Shown here: positions 1 through 13,276 of the stretch, one piece after another | How the letters are laid out: each line of letters starts with the position of its first letter | Position numbering within the stretch: position 1 is the first letter of the stretch | Source of the DNA: Vespa crabro | Taxonomy: Eukaryota; Arthropoda; Insecta; Hymenoptera; Vespidae | Assembly: GCF_910589235.1 (NCBI RefSeq) | Contig: NC_060961.1 | Span: 1,706,001 to 1,770,000, forward strand | Reading direction: 5' to 3' | Length of the DNA stretch: 64,000 bases | The notes under the pieces: generated by a model | Seen by the model: only the letters and a program-made list of their open reading frames with translations | The model's database searches: none | Told to the model about the DNA's origin: nothing | Made by a program: the position numbers and the translations under genes

Positions 1-3000
1 GTAGTGAAATTTTGAACAGTCGACTGATGTACCTGTTGAGTTACTTGCTGTATAATTGGGGTACTAGGCATTATAACATGTTGATTTGATTGTACAGCAC
101 CTATATTTTGTTGTAATTGCCCTGGTATTGCCATCTGAGAAATGTTTTGAACTCCAGCAGTTTGTTGATTAAATTGTTGTTGTAAAGTATGCTGAGTACT
201 ATCCATTTGATCTACAGGCTGTTGTAGATTAGGTAAATTTATATCAACGTTAGGTGGTTGTTCTACTGTCATACCTTGTGTATCTGAAGTAGTTATTTCT
301 GTTTCTTCAGATTTTGTAGTATCTACCTTCATAGTATTATTTATATTTTCTGTTATACCAGAAGCTTCTGTTTCACTTGCAAGTTGTTTTTGTTCAACCA
401 CAGGACTAACTAAGAAGCGAGATATCTTGCGTATTGGTGCAGCAGTTATCGTGGACGTTTCTATAGAAATTGCATCGGATGTTGCTATATCCTTACTCAG
501 ATCTTTTTCTTGAATATCTATAATTTCTTTTGACGTATCATCCTTCGTTAAATCATTTGTTTGAGATGTAGAAGCATTCACATCTTCTACTTGATTTTGA
601 GTGGATGCTGCTGGCAATTGAGCAATTGAAAAAGTATTAATATCTTCTTGAACGATATGAGTCGCTTCCAAAACTGTATCTGCAGATGTTACAGAAATTC
701 CACTTTCTTGAGGATCAGTAAGATCACTTGGAATATTAGTTGGTGTCAATGTATCAGTATTTTGAGTAGATGTAGATGATCGTCTAGATGCTTCTGCTGA
801 TGTGCATTCAGTAACCCCTTGGCTATCAGTTGTTGGAACATTTTGTTGCTTATCCAAAGAAGAACTTGCAATATGTGAAATTATTTGATCGATTGGCAAC
901 AATTTTGTAGGAGTGGAAGTGTTTGAAGTTTCGTCTCTCTGAAAAAATATAATATCATTTTTATGAATATATTCAAAAGCTTTCAGAAAGTTTCGATGTA
1001 CAAACATATATATATATATATAACTTATCTTATATCTACTTATAAATAATATACTGATAATGAATGACAAATAGGAGATATATAAATTAAACTATCACCA
1101 ACACACATTCACGCAGCACATACGCACGTATATATTTGATACTATATATATTCTTCCTTTCCTTCCCTAATTATACCATTGTACAGATGATATGAGGTGC
1201 TCTGTTGATATTAAAAAACCATTATGATTGAACTGATACATTATAATTTACATAAAAAATATATAGATACTTTGGTTACTCATGGCTCGATAAAATGAGA
1301 AAGGATACATAAATAAATAGGAATATACAACAAAATACAGGAAATTGGAAAAGGAATGGCGGGGATGATGAACTCACCGAACGGTGCCTACGATGGACTT
1401 TGTACGACGATCGGTGACTGCTTTGACGAGTTAGCGAGCCATGTCTCACCTGCTGCGTCCAAAACCACATATACCAATTATATGTACACTCTTTCTATTA
1501 TATCCAAAACATACATATTTTGCACCTAATCGTTCATATTACCATCACGCTCAATGGTTACTTTATTTAACTTTCATTGCTAATTGCAATGAATTTTTAC
1601 TTTTATCAAATTAAGGACTTTTATCCTATTTTCTATAATTTATATTATATTAAATGAATGTAATGTATAAAAATTATATCACTAAATTATCATGTGATTT
1701 TCTACATGATAATTACTTATAAAGTAATTGAACTTTATGTTCTATAATTAAATACCTTGTAAGCAGTGTATATATCTGCAAAGAAACTATTTCATAGTTT
1801 GTAGATCTCATTAAAGTATTCCATTTTTACGATCTAAATGAAATATATTATTTTCTAGTAAAAGAAGAAACTATGGTAGATCTTAGTACCTTAGCTGTAT
1901 CAAGACTGTGGTCTCGATCTCTTGGGCGACGACTTGTAACTGGACTACCACCGGCAGATTGATCTGGTGGACCATGGGCTACTAAAGGTAAAGCACGCGT
2001 CGGATCTAAACGTAATTGTTTCACGATATCTTCAATTAATTCTATAAACGTTTCACACTGAGATTGTGGTAGCAAATTTTCAGCTGCCTGCATAATAAAA
2101 AAAAAAAAAAAAATATATGCGTTATTATTATACCTACTAGAGATTACATTCTGTAATATATTATATTCTGAAATGCACATACCAAATTGTTAGCAATATC
2201 AGTAGGTACCATGTCATCTCGATCAAATTTAAATGTAACAGTTTTTTGTTTACTAGTATCTAGCTGACACTCAACAGTCATAGACTGTCCTTCTCCGCTA
2301 CTCACTGACAAGACTGTTAATTTGATACCCGGTTTCTTGCGTTTAGTACCAGATCTTTTAACTCTACTTCTTTCGGAAGTTGTAACATTTTCTGAACTTT
2401 CAGAAATAACTCTAAAGCATGAATAATATATTAACATGCATACATATATGTTAACATATACATTTATTTGAATTAGATATGAATTTACCCATCACTTGAA
2501 ACTGCTGGTTGTTGTGGTACAGTATTTGTATTAGCAATTGGTATTTGTTGATTATTTAACTGTTCTTGATGTATAGTAGATTGTATATCCAATGGCAAAG
2601 ATTGTACCGATTCCATAGTATCTTGTTTAGTTAAAGATGATCTGTCACTAGCAGATGTCTGTATAGGACCACTTATTCCTGATGTCAAAGGCATAGAAGT
2701 AGGTATAGAAGTAGGCATAGAAATGGGCATAGAAGTGGGCATAACAGTACCACTTTGCGAATACTGTAACTGCACTACTATATTTTGTTGAGATTGCGCT
2801 TGATGACCAGTATTAGAGAGCATTGAAGGGGCACTTTGAATACTAGGCATTGTAGAAGTTGCAGCATTTTGTACGTGAGTTACTGGTACTGAACTTTGAA
2901 TATTCATTCCTGATGGTATTTGTGTCTGAACTTGTCCAGTTGGTTGCTGTATATATGATTGAGAAGTTGCAGGAGCAGTGCTTCCAGAAATATTTGTATG

Positions 3001-6000
3001 TGAATAAATCTGTTGCGCAGTCTGAGTAGATGCTAAAATTTCTACATGGCCAGGTGGATTAGTAGAAGTAGTATACGTGTGAAATATTTGTTGTGGCATA
3101 TTTTGTTGATATAAGCCAGAACTGGTATATCCTGCACTACTAGTTGTATTTTGTTGATAATATTGCTGACTTTGAATTGGTGGAGAACCAACTGGATGTT
3201 GATGTACTTGTTGAATATGTTGCATCTGAGATTGTGAATATTGTACTTGCTGCTGAGGTTGTGGCACTTGTTGATGCATATGTTGTTGTTGTGGCAACAT
3301 CTGTACTTGCGATTGTAATTGTTGTTGAATCTGATGTGTTAATTGCTGTGGTACACTCATTTGATTTAACTGAATATATTGTTGAGGTTGATGCATGTGT
3401 TGTTGTTGCATTTGTTGCTGCTGCTGTTGTATCTGCTGTTGCTGCTGCTGTATTTGCTGCTGCTGCTGCTGTATTTGATGCTGCTGCTGTTGTTGTATTT
3501 GATGCTGCTGCTGTTGTATTTGCTGCTGTTGTTGTATTTGCTGCTGCTGCTGTATTTGTTGTTGTTGCTGTATTTGCTGTTGTTGTATTTGTTGTGTTAC
3601 TGGAGGAAACTGAGGTTGGGCCTGAACATTTTGAGGAGTGGAGCATTGTGGCGAATTCGCACTCAAATTTTGTGGAACGTGTTGTGAAAACTGTTGTTGT
3701 TGATATTGCTGTGGTAATTGCTGATATTGTGGTTGTTGTTGATATTGAACTTGTTGTGCAGCTTGTGTTGCTTGTTGTATTTGTTGAGCCTGTTGAGGCT
3801 GAACTACTGATGTCTGTTGCTGCATAAGTGGTTGTTGAAGAGGCTGTTGAACCAACTGTACTTGTTGAGGTTGTAAACTATGCTGTTGGCCTGCTTGAGA
3901 GGTTGATTGCAATTGTGGCTGTTGTAATGGTATTTGATTTGGTTGCAATTGCATTTGTACCTGACCTTGTATTGGTATACCCATACCAGATTGAATCTGT
4001 TGTTGTTGTAATTGCATTTGCTGTAATATTAACTGTTGTTGTAAAATATTTTCAGCAGATGTAGTAGTTGTATCAGCTTCTCTATCTAAACGTTCTTTTT
4101 CTTCTTTAGCACGTCGCTCCTCCCTTTCTCGTAATAAGGCAGCTATCTGTGATTTCAACATTTTAGCTACTGCTTTGGCATCTTCTTCTAATATAAGACT
4201 CGATTTAGCCATTTCTGAGGCAACTTCTTCCGCGTTATCAGTTTGAATGTCGAAATCAAATTGGATTGCTTCATTTTCTTTATGTTTATTTGTCCGCTTT
4301 TTTGGATCCAAAACTCTTAATCTGAATTCTACACGCGATAATTCAGCATCTGCTACAGCTGAATCACGTGACACCATTTCCAATTTTAATCCAATATCAT
4401 CCGCGAAAAATTCATGATTTAAAAGATCTTTAACCAGAGGTCGTTCTTCTTTTTTCAAACGAATGCACATTTCGATAATTTCACGTACTTCTGGATTTTC
4501 TACCTTATCATAACTCTGTGGTTTAACACCCTATGTCGAATAAAAAAAATTACTTAAATATAATTTATTTATTATACATTCATAATTATATATATATATA
4601 TATATACACATAATTATTTGAAAATAAGGAATATTTAAATATAGTTTAGTAATATGACAACTGACTAAAATTTACAAAAACAGACTGTAATTTTTGTAAT
4701 ATAAGAATCTGTAAAAATTTACCGAAACAACACGTTTGTATATCTGCGCTGGACCTGTACATTCAGAATATGGGTATTCACTTGTAGCCATTTCAAGCAT
4801 ACACATTCCAAATGCATAGACATCAACCGATTCATCATAATGTTCTTCATACATTTCTGGTGCCATAAATTCTGGTGTACCAATGACACTCTTTGCAAAA
4901 CTCCGATTTTTTAATGTAGCCAATCCTAAATCACCAATTTTCACACTACCTGTAGTACCAGTGATGAATATATTATCACATTTTAAATCACGGTGAATAA
5001 TTGGAGGAGATCTAGAATGCAGAAAACTAAGGCCTTTGAGGATTTGACGGCACCAAGATTTTACAACTTTTGGATTAATTTTCTTGAATCTTCTCAAATA
5101 CCTAAAATAATAAATAGCCAATGTCAAGACAAAGTTTGTATTTAGGAAAAAACTAAGAATATTTTTCTATAAATTGAACTTACGTTTTTAGTGTTCCTGA
5201 TGTCATAAGTTCTGTGACTAGTACAATATATTTTCTACGTGTAAGCGTGACTTCCCAATAATCATAAAATCTAACAATATTAGGATGTTGGAGTCCCTTT
5301 AACATTTCTGCTTCTTCTCGAAATCTCAGTCTTTCTGTTTTATTTAATTTTTTCTCCTATAAAGAAATATCATATCTTTTTTAAATATTAAAAACATATT
5401 TGCATGAATTATAAATATTTTAGATTTCACAATGCTTCACTGACCTGAAGTTCACACCAAGCAACAGCTACTCCTGTTTGAGTATCTAAACCACGATAAA
5501 CAGTTTTGAAACTACCACGTCCAATTTCTTCTTCAAATTTTAGGAACCTTCCATCAGGTGAAATACCTATTGCTTTTTCTTCATCATCATCGTCTTCAAC
5601 TGTTTGTATTTTTGCTTTCATTAATAAATTGCGTACTTCTTCCATAGCCATTGCTTTTTGACTTAATTTTTCATCTGCTTTAAAATTTTCATCGAGCAAA
5701 GGGCCAATAAAACCTTCGACAGTCTCTTCTTGTGTAACTCCTTCTTTCTGAGAATTTTTCTCTACATCTGTTTCTTCTTGTAAATTTGTATCCTTCATAA
5801 CTTCTATATCTGTATCCATTGGTGGAACTTTTCCTAATTTACTCAAAGACTCGTGAAGTGCTTGAGCTGCTACTATATCACTAATACTAGTGCCATTATC
5901 ATCTTCATCATAAATTGTTACACATTCATCTTCAACTCTTTGTGTCTCTGTTTCTTTACCTTCTGATTCTATCACTTCTTCAGAAACTTTGGATGTAACA

Positions 6001-8428
6001 AATCTGGAATTTTTTACTATCTCCTCATTTGATTTTTCTTTATTACAGTCTTTAGGCATTGATTCCATTTCTAAACTATTTACAGTAGCAGATTCAGAGC
6101 AATTATTAGATGATTTTCCTCTTGGATTTGCATTCAAAGTATTTATGGACGTTTCTGTGGACGTTGTTGTAGGATCTACATTACTTTTTATATCAATTTC
6201 TTCTATTGTTTTAGAATTATGTAATTTATTAACATCTTGTGGAATAGATTTACTTTTAGATCTTAAAGATTTGTCCCCATCATTATTTCTTTTACTTGCA
6301 CCAGAAGACGAGGGTATTTTTTTATTGCTGTGTCCAACAAAATCTTCGCTAACATTATCTTTTTTCATTTTTGGCTCTATTGTATCTGTTGTGGTACATT
6401 CTGGAATTTCTGTTGCAGATGTGTCCTTCTCGTTAATACCAGAAAACATTTTCGAGATATTATGTTTTAATAATTCTGTGCACTCTAAATGTACATTCGG
6501 TTCTATATTCACTTCATCTTTATTTGTTCTTTTCGATTTTACTTTACTCATTGGTGTGGAAGGTGTAGAACTACATCCTGAATATGAAAATCAATAATAT
6601 TTTTCATTATCTATTATATATTATTCATACATTAATCCATATATAAATATTAAATCTTACCCGATATTTTGAACACATTTTCTGTTGCAGTAATAGCCTC
6701 CTCTGCATCACTAAAGCTGCGATCATTTTCATGATCTAAGGAGGATGAATCTTGACTCCGAGGAGACGACTTTTCTGAAATACGAGCAGATAAAACCTTC
6801 TTCTTAGAAGAAGGTGAACTAGTTGCAACACCGTTGCTAGTTATAGACAATGAATCTGCATTTTGATCAGCTCGCTGCATTCGAATTTGCTTTTTGCAGA
6901 TTGTAGCAGAAGAGCGACTTATGCCTGATAGAGTCTATATAAAGAAATTTATTTTCATTGAAATTTATTTTAATTTTCATAATATATTTATTATATAAAA
7001 TATACCTTTCTCTCAGAAGAGCTACCGGAGCTAGAAGCAGTTTGAGAAACAATGGATAGCTTTCTTTGGCGTCTATGATTATGCGAATGATTGTGAGTTC
7101 TTTGTGTTGTAACAACTGTACAAGGACTTCCTCCTTCTTGAGAGGCTAAGTGGCCCACTGACAAACCAATGCCACCCTGGCTGCTACCACCCCCACTGGC
7201 CACCAGCTTAGGACATAAACTAGACAGGCCACCACTGGTACCACCTGATGAACGTTGCCTGTTTGTCTCATACCTAAAATTCAGTTAAAAGTCATGCTCA
7301 ATTTTAAAACTTCATTTACGTTATGCAGAATATTAAGATAAAGCTTAAGGTAATTCCAAAAAAATCATAATATAAAGACATCTAACACATAAACATAAAA
7401 ACAATTGTGAGTTATTTAAATAAACTCAAAATTAAACTTACATAACTATGAAAATAAGCAGTATTAATATGATCACTTGTTTTAATTAGATTAAAAAATT
7501 ATATTTTGCAAAAAATTAAAATGAATGTGCTTTTTTTATGGAGCAAAAAAAGAAAAAAAAAAAATAAGTACAAAGAAGCATGTATATAAAGGTGCATTAC
7601 ACAACTTTCTTAAACTTAATAGAAATATACATAAATGTATACAAAATCAAACAACAAAAGAGTAATAGAAAATTTTAATGATATAATCTTCATTGTGGCA
7701 TCTATCAAAATATTAAACTTATTTGCATTTAGTTATTAAGTTATTAAGTTATTATAAAAAGTTAAGGTAGATAAACGTTAAGTTATACAAAAAAGAAAGA
7801 AAAAAAAAAAATAAATAAATAAGTGTCAATGTAAAAAGCATGATTTTTGATACAGACATCATTATACCTGTCCTGCCTGCTGTGGCCAGATGAGAGAAGA
7901 CCACGCACTGTATTGCCTATAGCTGCTCTCTTTTTAGCCTCCCTTTCTCGTTCTCTGTACCCACCAGATCCAGTGCTCACCTGATGTTCTTGACGAGTAC
8001 TTCTATCAGTCTGGAAAAAAAAGAAAAAAGAAAAAAAAAAAAAAAAAAAAAAGAAAAGAAAAAAAAAGAAGAAAAAACTATTATGATCAAATCATTCTAC
8101 TGAATAATATTTTAGGTATTTTTATATAAAAACTTTGAAAAGTAAAAGGAAAAAATTGTTAAACAACAATTGAATTACGCTATAACAAACTTACCTTAAT
8201 ATTTAAAAGTTTGATATTTAAATTAGAATTCGTGTTTGTTGGTACAGGACTCAGATCACAACGAACTCTTCTATGTGATTTTTCAACCACTGGTGACTCT
8301 TCCTCCAAATCTAATTGATTTCCAATCGCAAAAGCTTGAGTTTGTGTCAGCACAATATCTTCACTGCTGTGTTTCTGACTACTACGCACCGAACTCACTG
8401 CCTTGTTTTCATTGCAACATCTCGGCAT
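1..8428 (-). CDS. Wnk: WNK (with-no-lysine) serine/threonine kinase, 3' end outside the window
   Basis: Twelve exons fit in frame on the minus strand: 8195-8428, 7868-8010, 7006-7273, 6661-6934, 5445-6577, 5184-5356, 4723-5101, 2489-4530, 2183-2411, 1890-2087, 1378-1452 and <1-938. Together they give more than 2,000 residues. WNKs phosphorylate the Ste20-type kinases OSR1/SPAK (Fray in flies) in the cytosol and so control cation-chloride cotransport. The kinase domain spans about residues 652-920. It shows the WNK hallmark: the glycine loop GRGSFKTVY carries the catalytic lysine (about K664), and a cysteine (AWCELQ, about C681) sits where other kinases have lysine. HRDLKCDN, DLG instead of DFG, and GTPEFMAPE follow. 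Next come a PF2/CCT-like autoinhibitory domain (FDFDIQTDN), a long glutamine-rich linker, a second CCT-like domain (exons 2183-2411 and 1890-2087) and an RFLV docking motif. The start at 8428 is the first ATG of the most upstream exon that fits; further 5' exons are possible. Confidence 0.93.
408..419 (-). other. Wnk: RFxV docking motif codons in Wnk
   Basis: The codons read R-F-L-V (about residue 1890) within KISRFLVSPV, in frame with the last exon in the window. RFx[V/I] peptides are the known docking signal by which WNKs bind the CCT domain of OSR1/SPAK/Fray. The placement C-terminal to the second CCT-like domain agrees with the family. The assignment rests on the motif and its frame only. 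Confidence 0.7.
3396..3600 (-). repeat. Wnk: Glutamine-repeat coding segment of Wnk
   Basis: Runs of CAG and CAA codons separated by single Ile, His or Met codons encode a low-complexity Gln tract with a period of about 5-7 residues. The whole linker from about 2500 to 4060 is rich in Gln, Ser, Thr and Pro. Mixed CAG/CAA use and the regular Ile interruptions suggest amplification of a short QQQQI-like unit, not simple CAG slippage. Opposite-strand and other-frame open frames here (poly-Leu, poly-Thr/Ala) are shadows. Confidence 0.85.
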
Positions 8429-9597
8429 TGCACATAACCAACTTATAAGAGTTTGCTGGTTAAAATGTTGATCAATTTTGAATGTTATTATTTTTACTTT
8501 TGCTCAATAGATAAGTAATTAATATTGTTTTTCTTCGATTTCTTTTTTAAATAATTATGATGTAATGATTTCAAATAAGCCTGTCTTCAAAGATGCGAAG
8601 AATCGAAGAAATTTTTATAACGTTTCTTTTCCAATAATCTTAACTTTATACATAATTTCCATAATTCTTAAGTCTTAATAAATGTGTCATGCCAGATCAC
8701 TTGATGAAATCTGAAATCAAATAGTAAAATCAAATTAAAAAATTATTAAAATATTAAAATATGTTAAAGATTAAAAATGAAAATATGTCAAAATTAATTA
8801 AAGATTATATGAAATATAATTTTGTGCAACTATTTAGATATTACAAATAAACATAGAACACATATTATCTACGAAACAAAAAACTATTTACAAGCTATGT
8901 TCTTTCAATATAAACATAAAAAATAATATTTGCGTAAAAAAAAAAAAAATATTTTTTATATTAAATAATAATCTATGCCAAAATATTTTTCGACTACAGC
9001 ATTGTTAATAGATGTTAATATTAAAAATACTATATTAATATTAGTATCATGGTAAAGGTATTATATACACAATTATGAGGTGTGGACAATGTTATCTATA
9101 ATCACCATATAAAACACCTTCAAGACTCCAAGGTATAGTCTTTTAAATTATTTGCTGTCCTTTGTATATACCATTTTAAAACAAAAAGCTTGATATGACC
9201 CATTTAGAACTAAGTAACAAAAATAATCTGTAATATTAAGTCTTTTTTTAAATTGGTTTTTAACATTTCACAATCTTATTGCAGGAATGGCTTTTAATCC
9301 AATAGATTTGTTGGCTTTGTGTGCAATAATGCAAAATCAAAATTATTGACATTTTTAAAAAAAATACTGCACACAACGAACGTGATTTTTTCAGTTCTAT
9401 TTTGCACATAGGACTTCTTGAAACAGTTTTTTGATAGTAAAAAATAAATAGATTAAAGGTCATTTGAAGATAGAAAATTATCCTGTCCTAATTTTGGGTA
9501 CATACTGCAACTCCACATTGTGTTTCTTCCATAAATATTCTGTTCAAAGCAAATATTTAATATGTTCAGTATATGCAACAAATATAACATTGTATGT

Positions 9598-9635
9598 GTA
9601 TGTGTGTGTATATATATATATAATATTACACACAC

Positions 9636-9683
<48 letters not shown>
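9598..9683. repeat. TG/TA dinucleotide microsatellite
   Basis: A short TG run is followed by alternating TA and CA/TA runs that end in a long (TA)n tract. The TG half and the CA half are partly inverted copies, so the tract can fold on itself. Confidence 0.9.
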
Positions 9684-9688
<5 letters not shown>

Positions 9689-11498
9689 TAATTGTTATAT
9701 TAGTATAATATAAGTTAAGAAAAATATTTAAAAAAAAAAGAATAATTTCATTATTTACTTTCTAAAATATAGGTTAAAGTAAATTAAAAAAGATTGTTTT
9801 AAATATATATTGATCTACTTTTTTTATATAGTTAAAACGATAATTTAATTAATTATTCTTTGAATAAAAATTTATTATAATATTTATTTCAATTTAACAG
9901 TCTTTTATATTATCTCAGTGCTTTTTACGAATGTATAAGATAAGTGCATTTTAAGTGCACATAATACTTTTTGTATTAACTGTATCAATTATGAAGTGTA
10001 TTTTAAGAGTATGAAATATTCTATATATATTTAATATATAGCTGTTAAAATATTTAAAAAGATATTATGCATGTCATAGAAAAAAAATGTAATACTAAAA
10101 GTTTTGTTATAACTTATGAATGTATTACTATTAGAGTTGAATTTTAAGTATTGTAATGATATATATAAACTTATTATAGAGACTGAACATTTGTGTTGCT
10201 TATGCAGCTTCTATCTTGCGAAAATTTCTATACCACACAGATTATATAAATTTAACTTCATCAATAGAACAATGCTGATCACATCCACTTGCCAATAAAT
10301 ATAAGAGGAACTATCGTCGTTATTAGCACAGAAGTTATATATTACATACTATCTATAGTTTAAATCATATAGCAAAGATATGCAAATATTCATCTTAGTC
10401 CGGTCGTTTAAATTGCAACGCAAAATGTAGATAAACGGACCGCGAAGGAAAGGATTTACCACACTAAAGGCGTAGAATGTAATTAAGTATCATGGGACAG
10501 ACTCGAAAAATGTTGACAGTATATAGTCGGTCGGTATATAGTACATCTTTACGTACATATATGATATACGTATCTCACAAGCACCATTGCGCCGCATGCT
10601 GTACGCACAGCGTATGCATGTACACACGAAGATAGAAGGAAGTAATACACTCGCACGCCGCAAATCAAATAACTGCACACAATCGTACACGCACATAGAG
10701 AGACACCGAGATAATGTGACATCTATCTCAAAAATATCGTGTCCTTATATATTTTACATATTGTCTAACCGCAAGAGTTTTAGAGAAGCGTAATAGAAGT
10801 TAAATTTTTTCTATTTCAAGAAAAATTATGACTTTTTCATATATTTTTGACTGATAAATCTGAGCGAAAAGACTGTTGGTACTTGTCATGCGAAGACGAA
10901 CAGTACCCTCATACCAATGCCGAAGCTATCCAAGTGAAATTATCGAATATCCAGTTTATTTTTAATATTCTCATTACCTCCGATATAAACCTGATCATAT
11001 TAGCTTTGTGGTGCACTGACAAACAGCACTCGTAATCCCTTAATCTGCCGGTACTCACATTTGTGTTGCAGAAAATCTCCCGACTACACCCAAATAACCA
11101 CCATTTTTTTCACTGGTTGCTACGCTCTCTTGCGGTACTATGCGCAGTACGATCGTCGACATTTAAGTCGCGTTCCGAAAGTAACTGCTCGACCTTCGAT
11201 CACATACCTTTTTTTTTGTTGTAGTTTGATGCGTTATTTGAAAGATTTCAAAAATCCTCTTAAATTAATTAGATCGTTGAAAAAATATTATCAAGTATGA
11301 ACCACGTATTTATATTCCTCTGATCATCACCAACCACGACCAACGGTCAACTGCGACAACAACAAACTGAGGCTACCACCAACAACCAACACACCAACAA
11401 CCACTACCACTACCAACAACCATCACCATAAAACTGCGACAGTCACAAACTCATTACAACTACGACCAATTGCAAGCTGGATTAGTGATTAACTTGAA

Positions 11499-11925
11499 GT
11501 AACGGTACTGTAACGGTAAATGTCTACATTTTGACCAATTGTTCTTATATATTTACCTGAACTTTGACCAATATATTTATGTATATTTGTCAGTACTGTC
11601 GAATAAATATGATTAACCGAATAAAAACGACCATAAATTTATCTGATTATTTGAATTAAAATAAGGATAAAAAGTAGAAGTGCTGATTTATCAAATTGTT
11701 TTCTAATTTTTTATCTGAACCTTAGTCAATGTATTTATGTATGTTTATGGGTATTGTTGAACAGATAAGATTAGCTGACTAAGGGCAAAGATAAACATAT
11801 GATTAATTCGTTCTTAGTAGAATAGGTAAGAACCTAAAGTTTTACTAATATATTTAAGTATATATTCGTGTATAGTATTTAAGTTTAATTATCTGACAAA
11901 GAGTAACGGTACTACAACGGTAATT
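11499..11925. repeat. Degenerate tandem repeat between Wnk and MFSD14
   Basis: The phrase GTAACGGTACTGTAACGGTAA at about 11499 recurs as GTAACGGTACTACAACGGTAA at about 11902. Between them, a block with a CTGAAC(T/C)TT start and a TATTTATGTAT core appears at about 11560 and 11735, and a weaker version at about 11840. The copies are old and have diverged. There is no coding potential, and the family is not recognised. Confidence 0.55.
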
Positions 11926-12611
11926 TGATAAAGTTTATGATCAAATATTCTCTCACACGACTACGTTATTTATTATTATTATAAAATCAAGATTAATCTG
12001 TAAAAGTATAATATTAAATATATTTAATCGATTTTAATATATAATTCAAAAAATTATAAAGTAAAGAATGAATAACAATGATGAGAATTAGTCGGTATAG
12101 TTGCGACGCAGTCGATCATTCAAATCGGTAAATATTTCGCGCCGATAAGATTCGATGATACGAAGTTGATCAAATTAAATATATTGACGGAGAAAATATG
12201 TTAGAATATTTAAAATTAGAAAAGGCTTGTATTTTAAAAATAAAATATTACCCAAACATATGTAATTATTTACAATAGCCGTACAATAAAAAAACAAAAA
12301 TAATATCGTAATGAAATTATACAAACTTACTTGATACATGCGTATATGTGATACTCAAATGATGTGGCAGCGTTAAGTATAATTTTAATTATATCAGAAA
12401 TGTGTAACAAAATATTTGATTTAAAAAATTGATACGATAGATCTGAAATATGACGTATTATGTCATTTTGTATTATAGTTGTATGTAAGACAATTTAATT
12501 TATATTTGAAAATAAATAGAAAATATATATCTTCTGTAAATCGATTTATAATGCACTTTAAAAGACAAAAATGAAGATTTTCATTTTATAATTAATATCA
12601 ATGATTATATT

Positions 12612-12622
12612 TGCGCCATCTA
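12612..12622 (-). promoter_or_regulatory. Possible CTCF-type insulator core (AGATGGCGC)
   Basis: The minus strand reads GTAGATGGCGC, which matches the AGRTGGCGC core reported for fly CTCF. It lies about 660 bases upstream of the MFSD14 start codon. A short motif such as this can occur by chance, so this is a weak call. Confidence 0.3.
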
Positions 12623-13276
12623 CGTTGCATAAACGTATTACAAACGGTACGAATGTTTATAAAATTTCCCTAAACTAACTAGAAGGTTTGACCAATTCGC
12701 GTATTCGATCGTTGCAATGTCTAGGGAAATAATACGAAAGATAAGATTATTTAGTAAAGATCTCTTTACCACTAATTTTTAATAAGATGTACGTACAATT
12801 TTCAAGGTAATTCACAATGGCATTATATAGAATATATTATTTTAAATGATTATTTAAATTATAGTATATATAGGATCGAACGAAATATAAATATATATAA
12901 TAAATTTCGATTAGCCAATAAGATATTTAACATTATAAGACCCAATTGTATAAATATTATTTTGTGCAACTGTAAAAAGCGCCATGCGGCTTGAACTCAA
13001 GTACGCGTGTTGCTTTCCCGCGTGCAAATGGAAAGCATCCACCGTGTGCGCTAGTAAGTGAATGTTCCTACATCGAGCTACGCCGAGTATGTGCATACGG
13101 TAGTTCGTGGCTTGGTGTTATGTAGGATACTGTCATGAGAAGAATTTGAAGCGAAAGTTTTGTTTTGTGTTCAAAGTTCAAAGGCGATAATCATTAGTAA
13201 AATGACTCAAACGGTGAAGGCTATTTTGTAGGGATTGATGAAATTAAAAAAACGAAAGAGTCTGTGCGCGCAGTGC

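Larger units (their letters stand above)
8429..13276. other. Intergenic region between divergent Wnk and MFSD14 genes
   Basis: No convincing coding exon is visible. The stretch should hold the promoters and 5' untranslated exons of both flanking genes. It contains a TG/TA microsatellite at about 9598-9683, a moderately GC-richer block near 10380-10720, a proline-codon-like ACC/AAC-rich block at 11325-11450, a degenerate tandem repeat at about 11499-11925, and a GCGCCATCT element near 12613. The segment 12980-13276, just before the MFSD14 start codon, is GC-richer than its surroundings and is probably promoter and 5' UTR. Confidence 0.6.

Noticed and set aside
3140..3827. Long open frames of poly-Thr/Ala, poly-Val/Ala and poly-Leu over the Wnk glutamine tract
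   Set aside because: They are other-frame and opposite-strand readings of CAG/CAA repeats; the Wnk frame continues through with recognised domains on both sides.
9453..9685. Opposing open frames over the TG/TA microsatellite
   Set aside because: His/Thr and Tyr/Ile repeats produced by dinucleotide runs.
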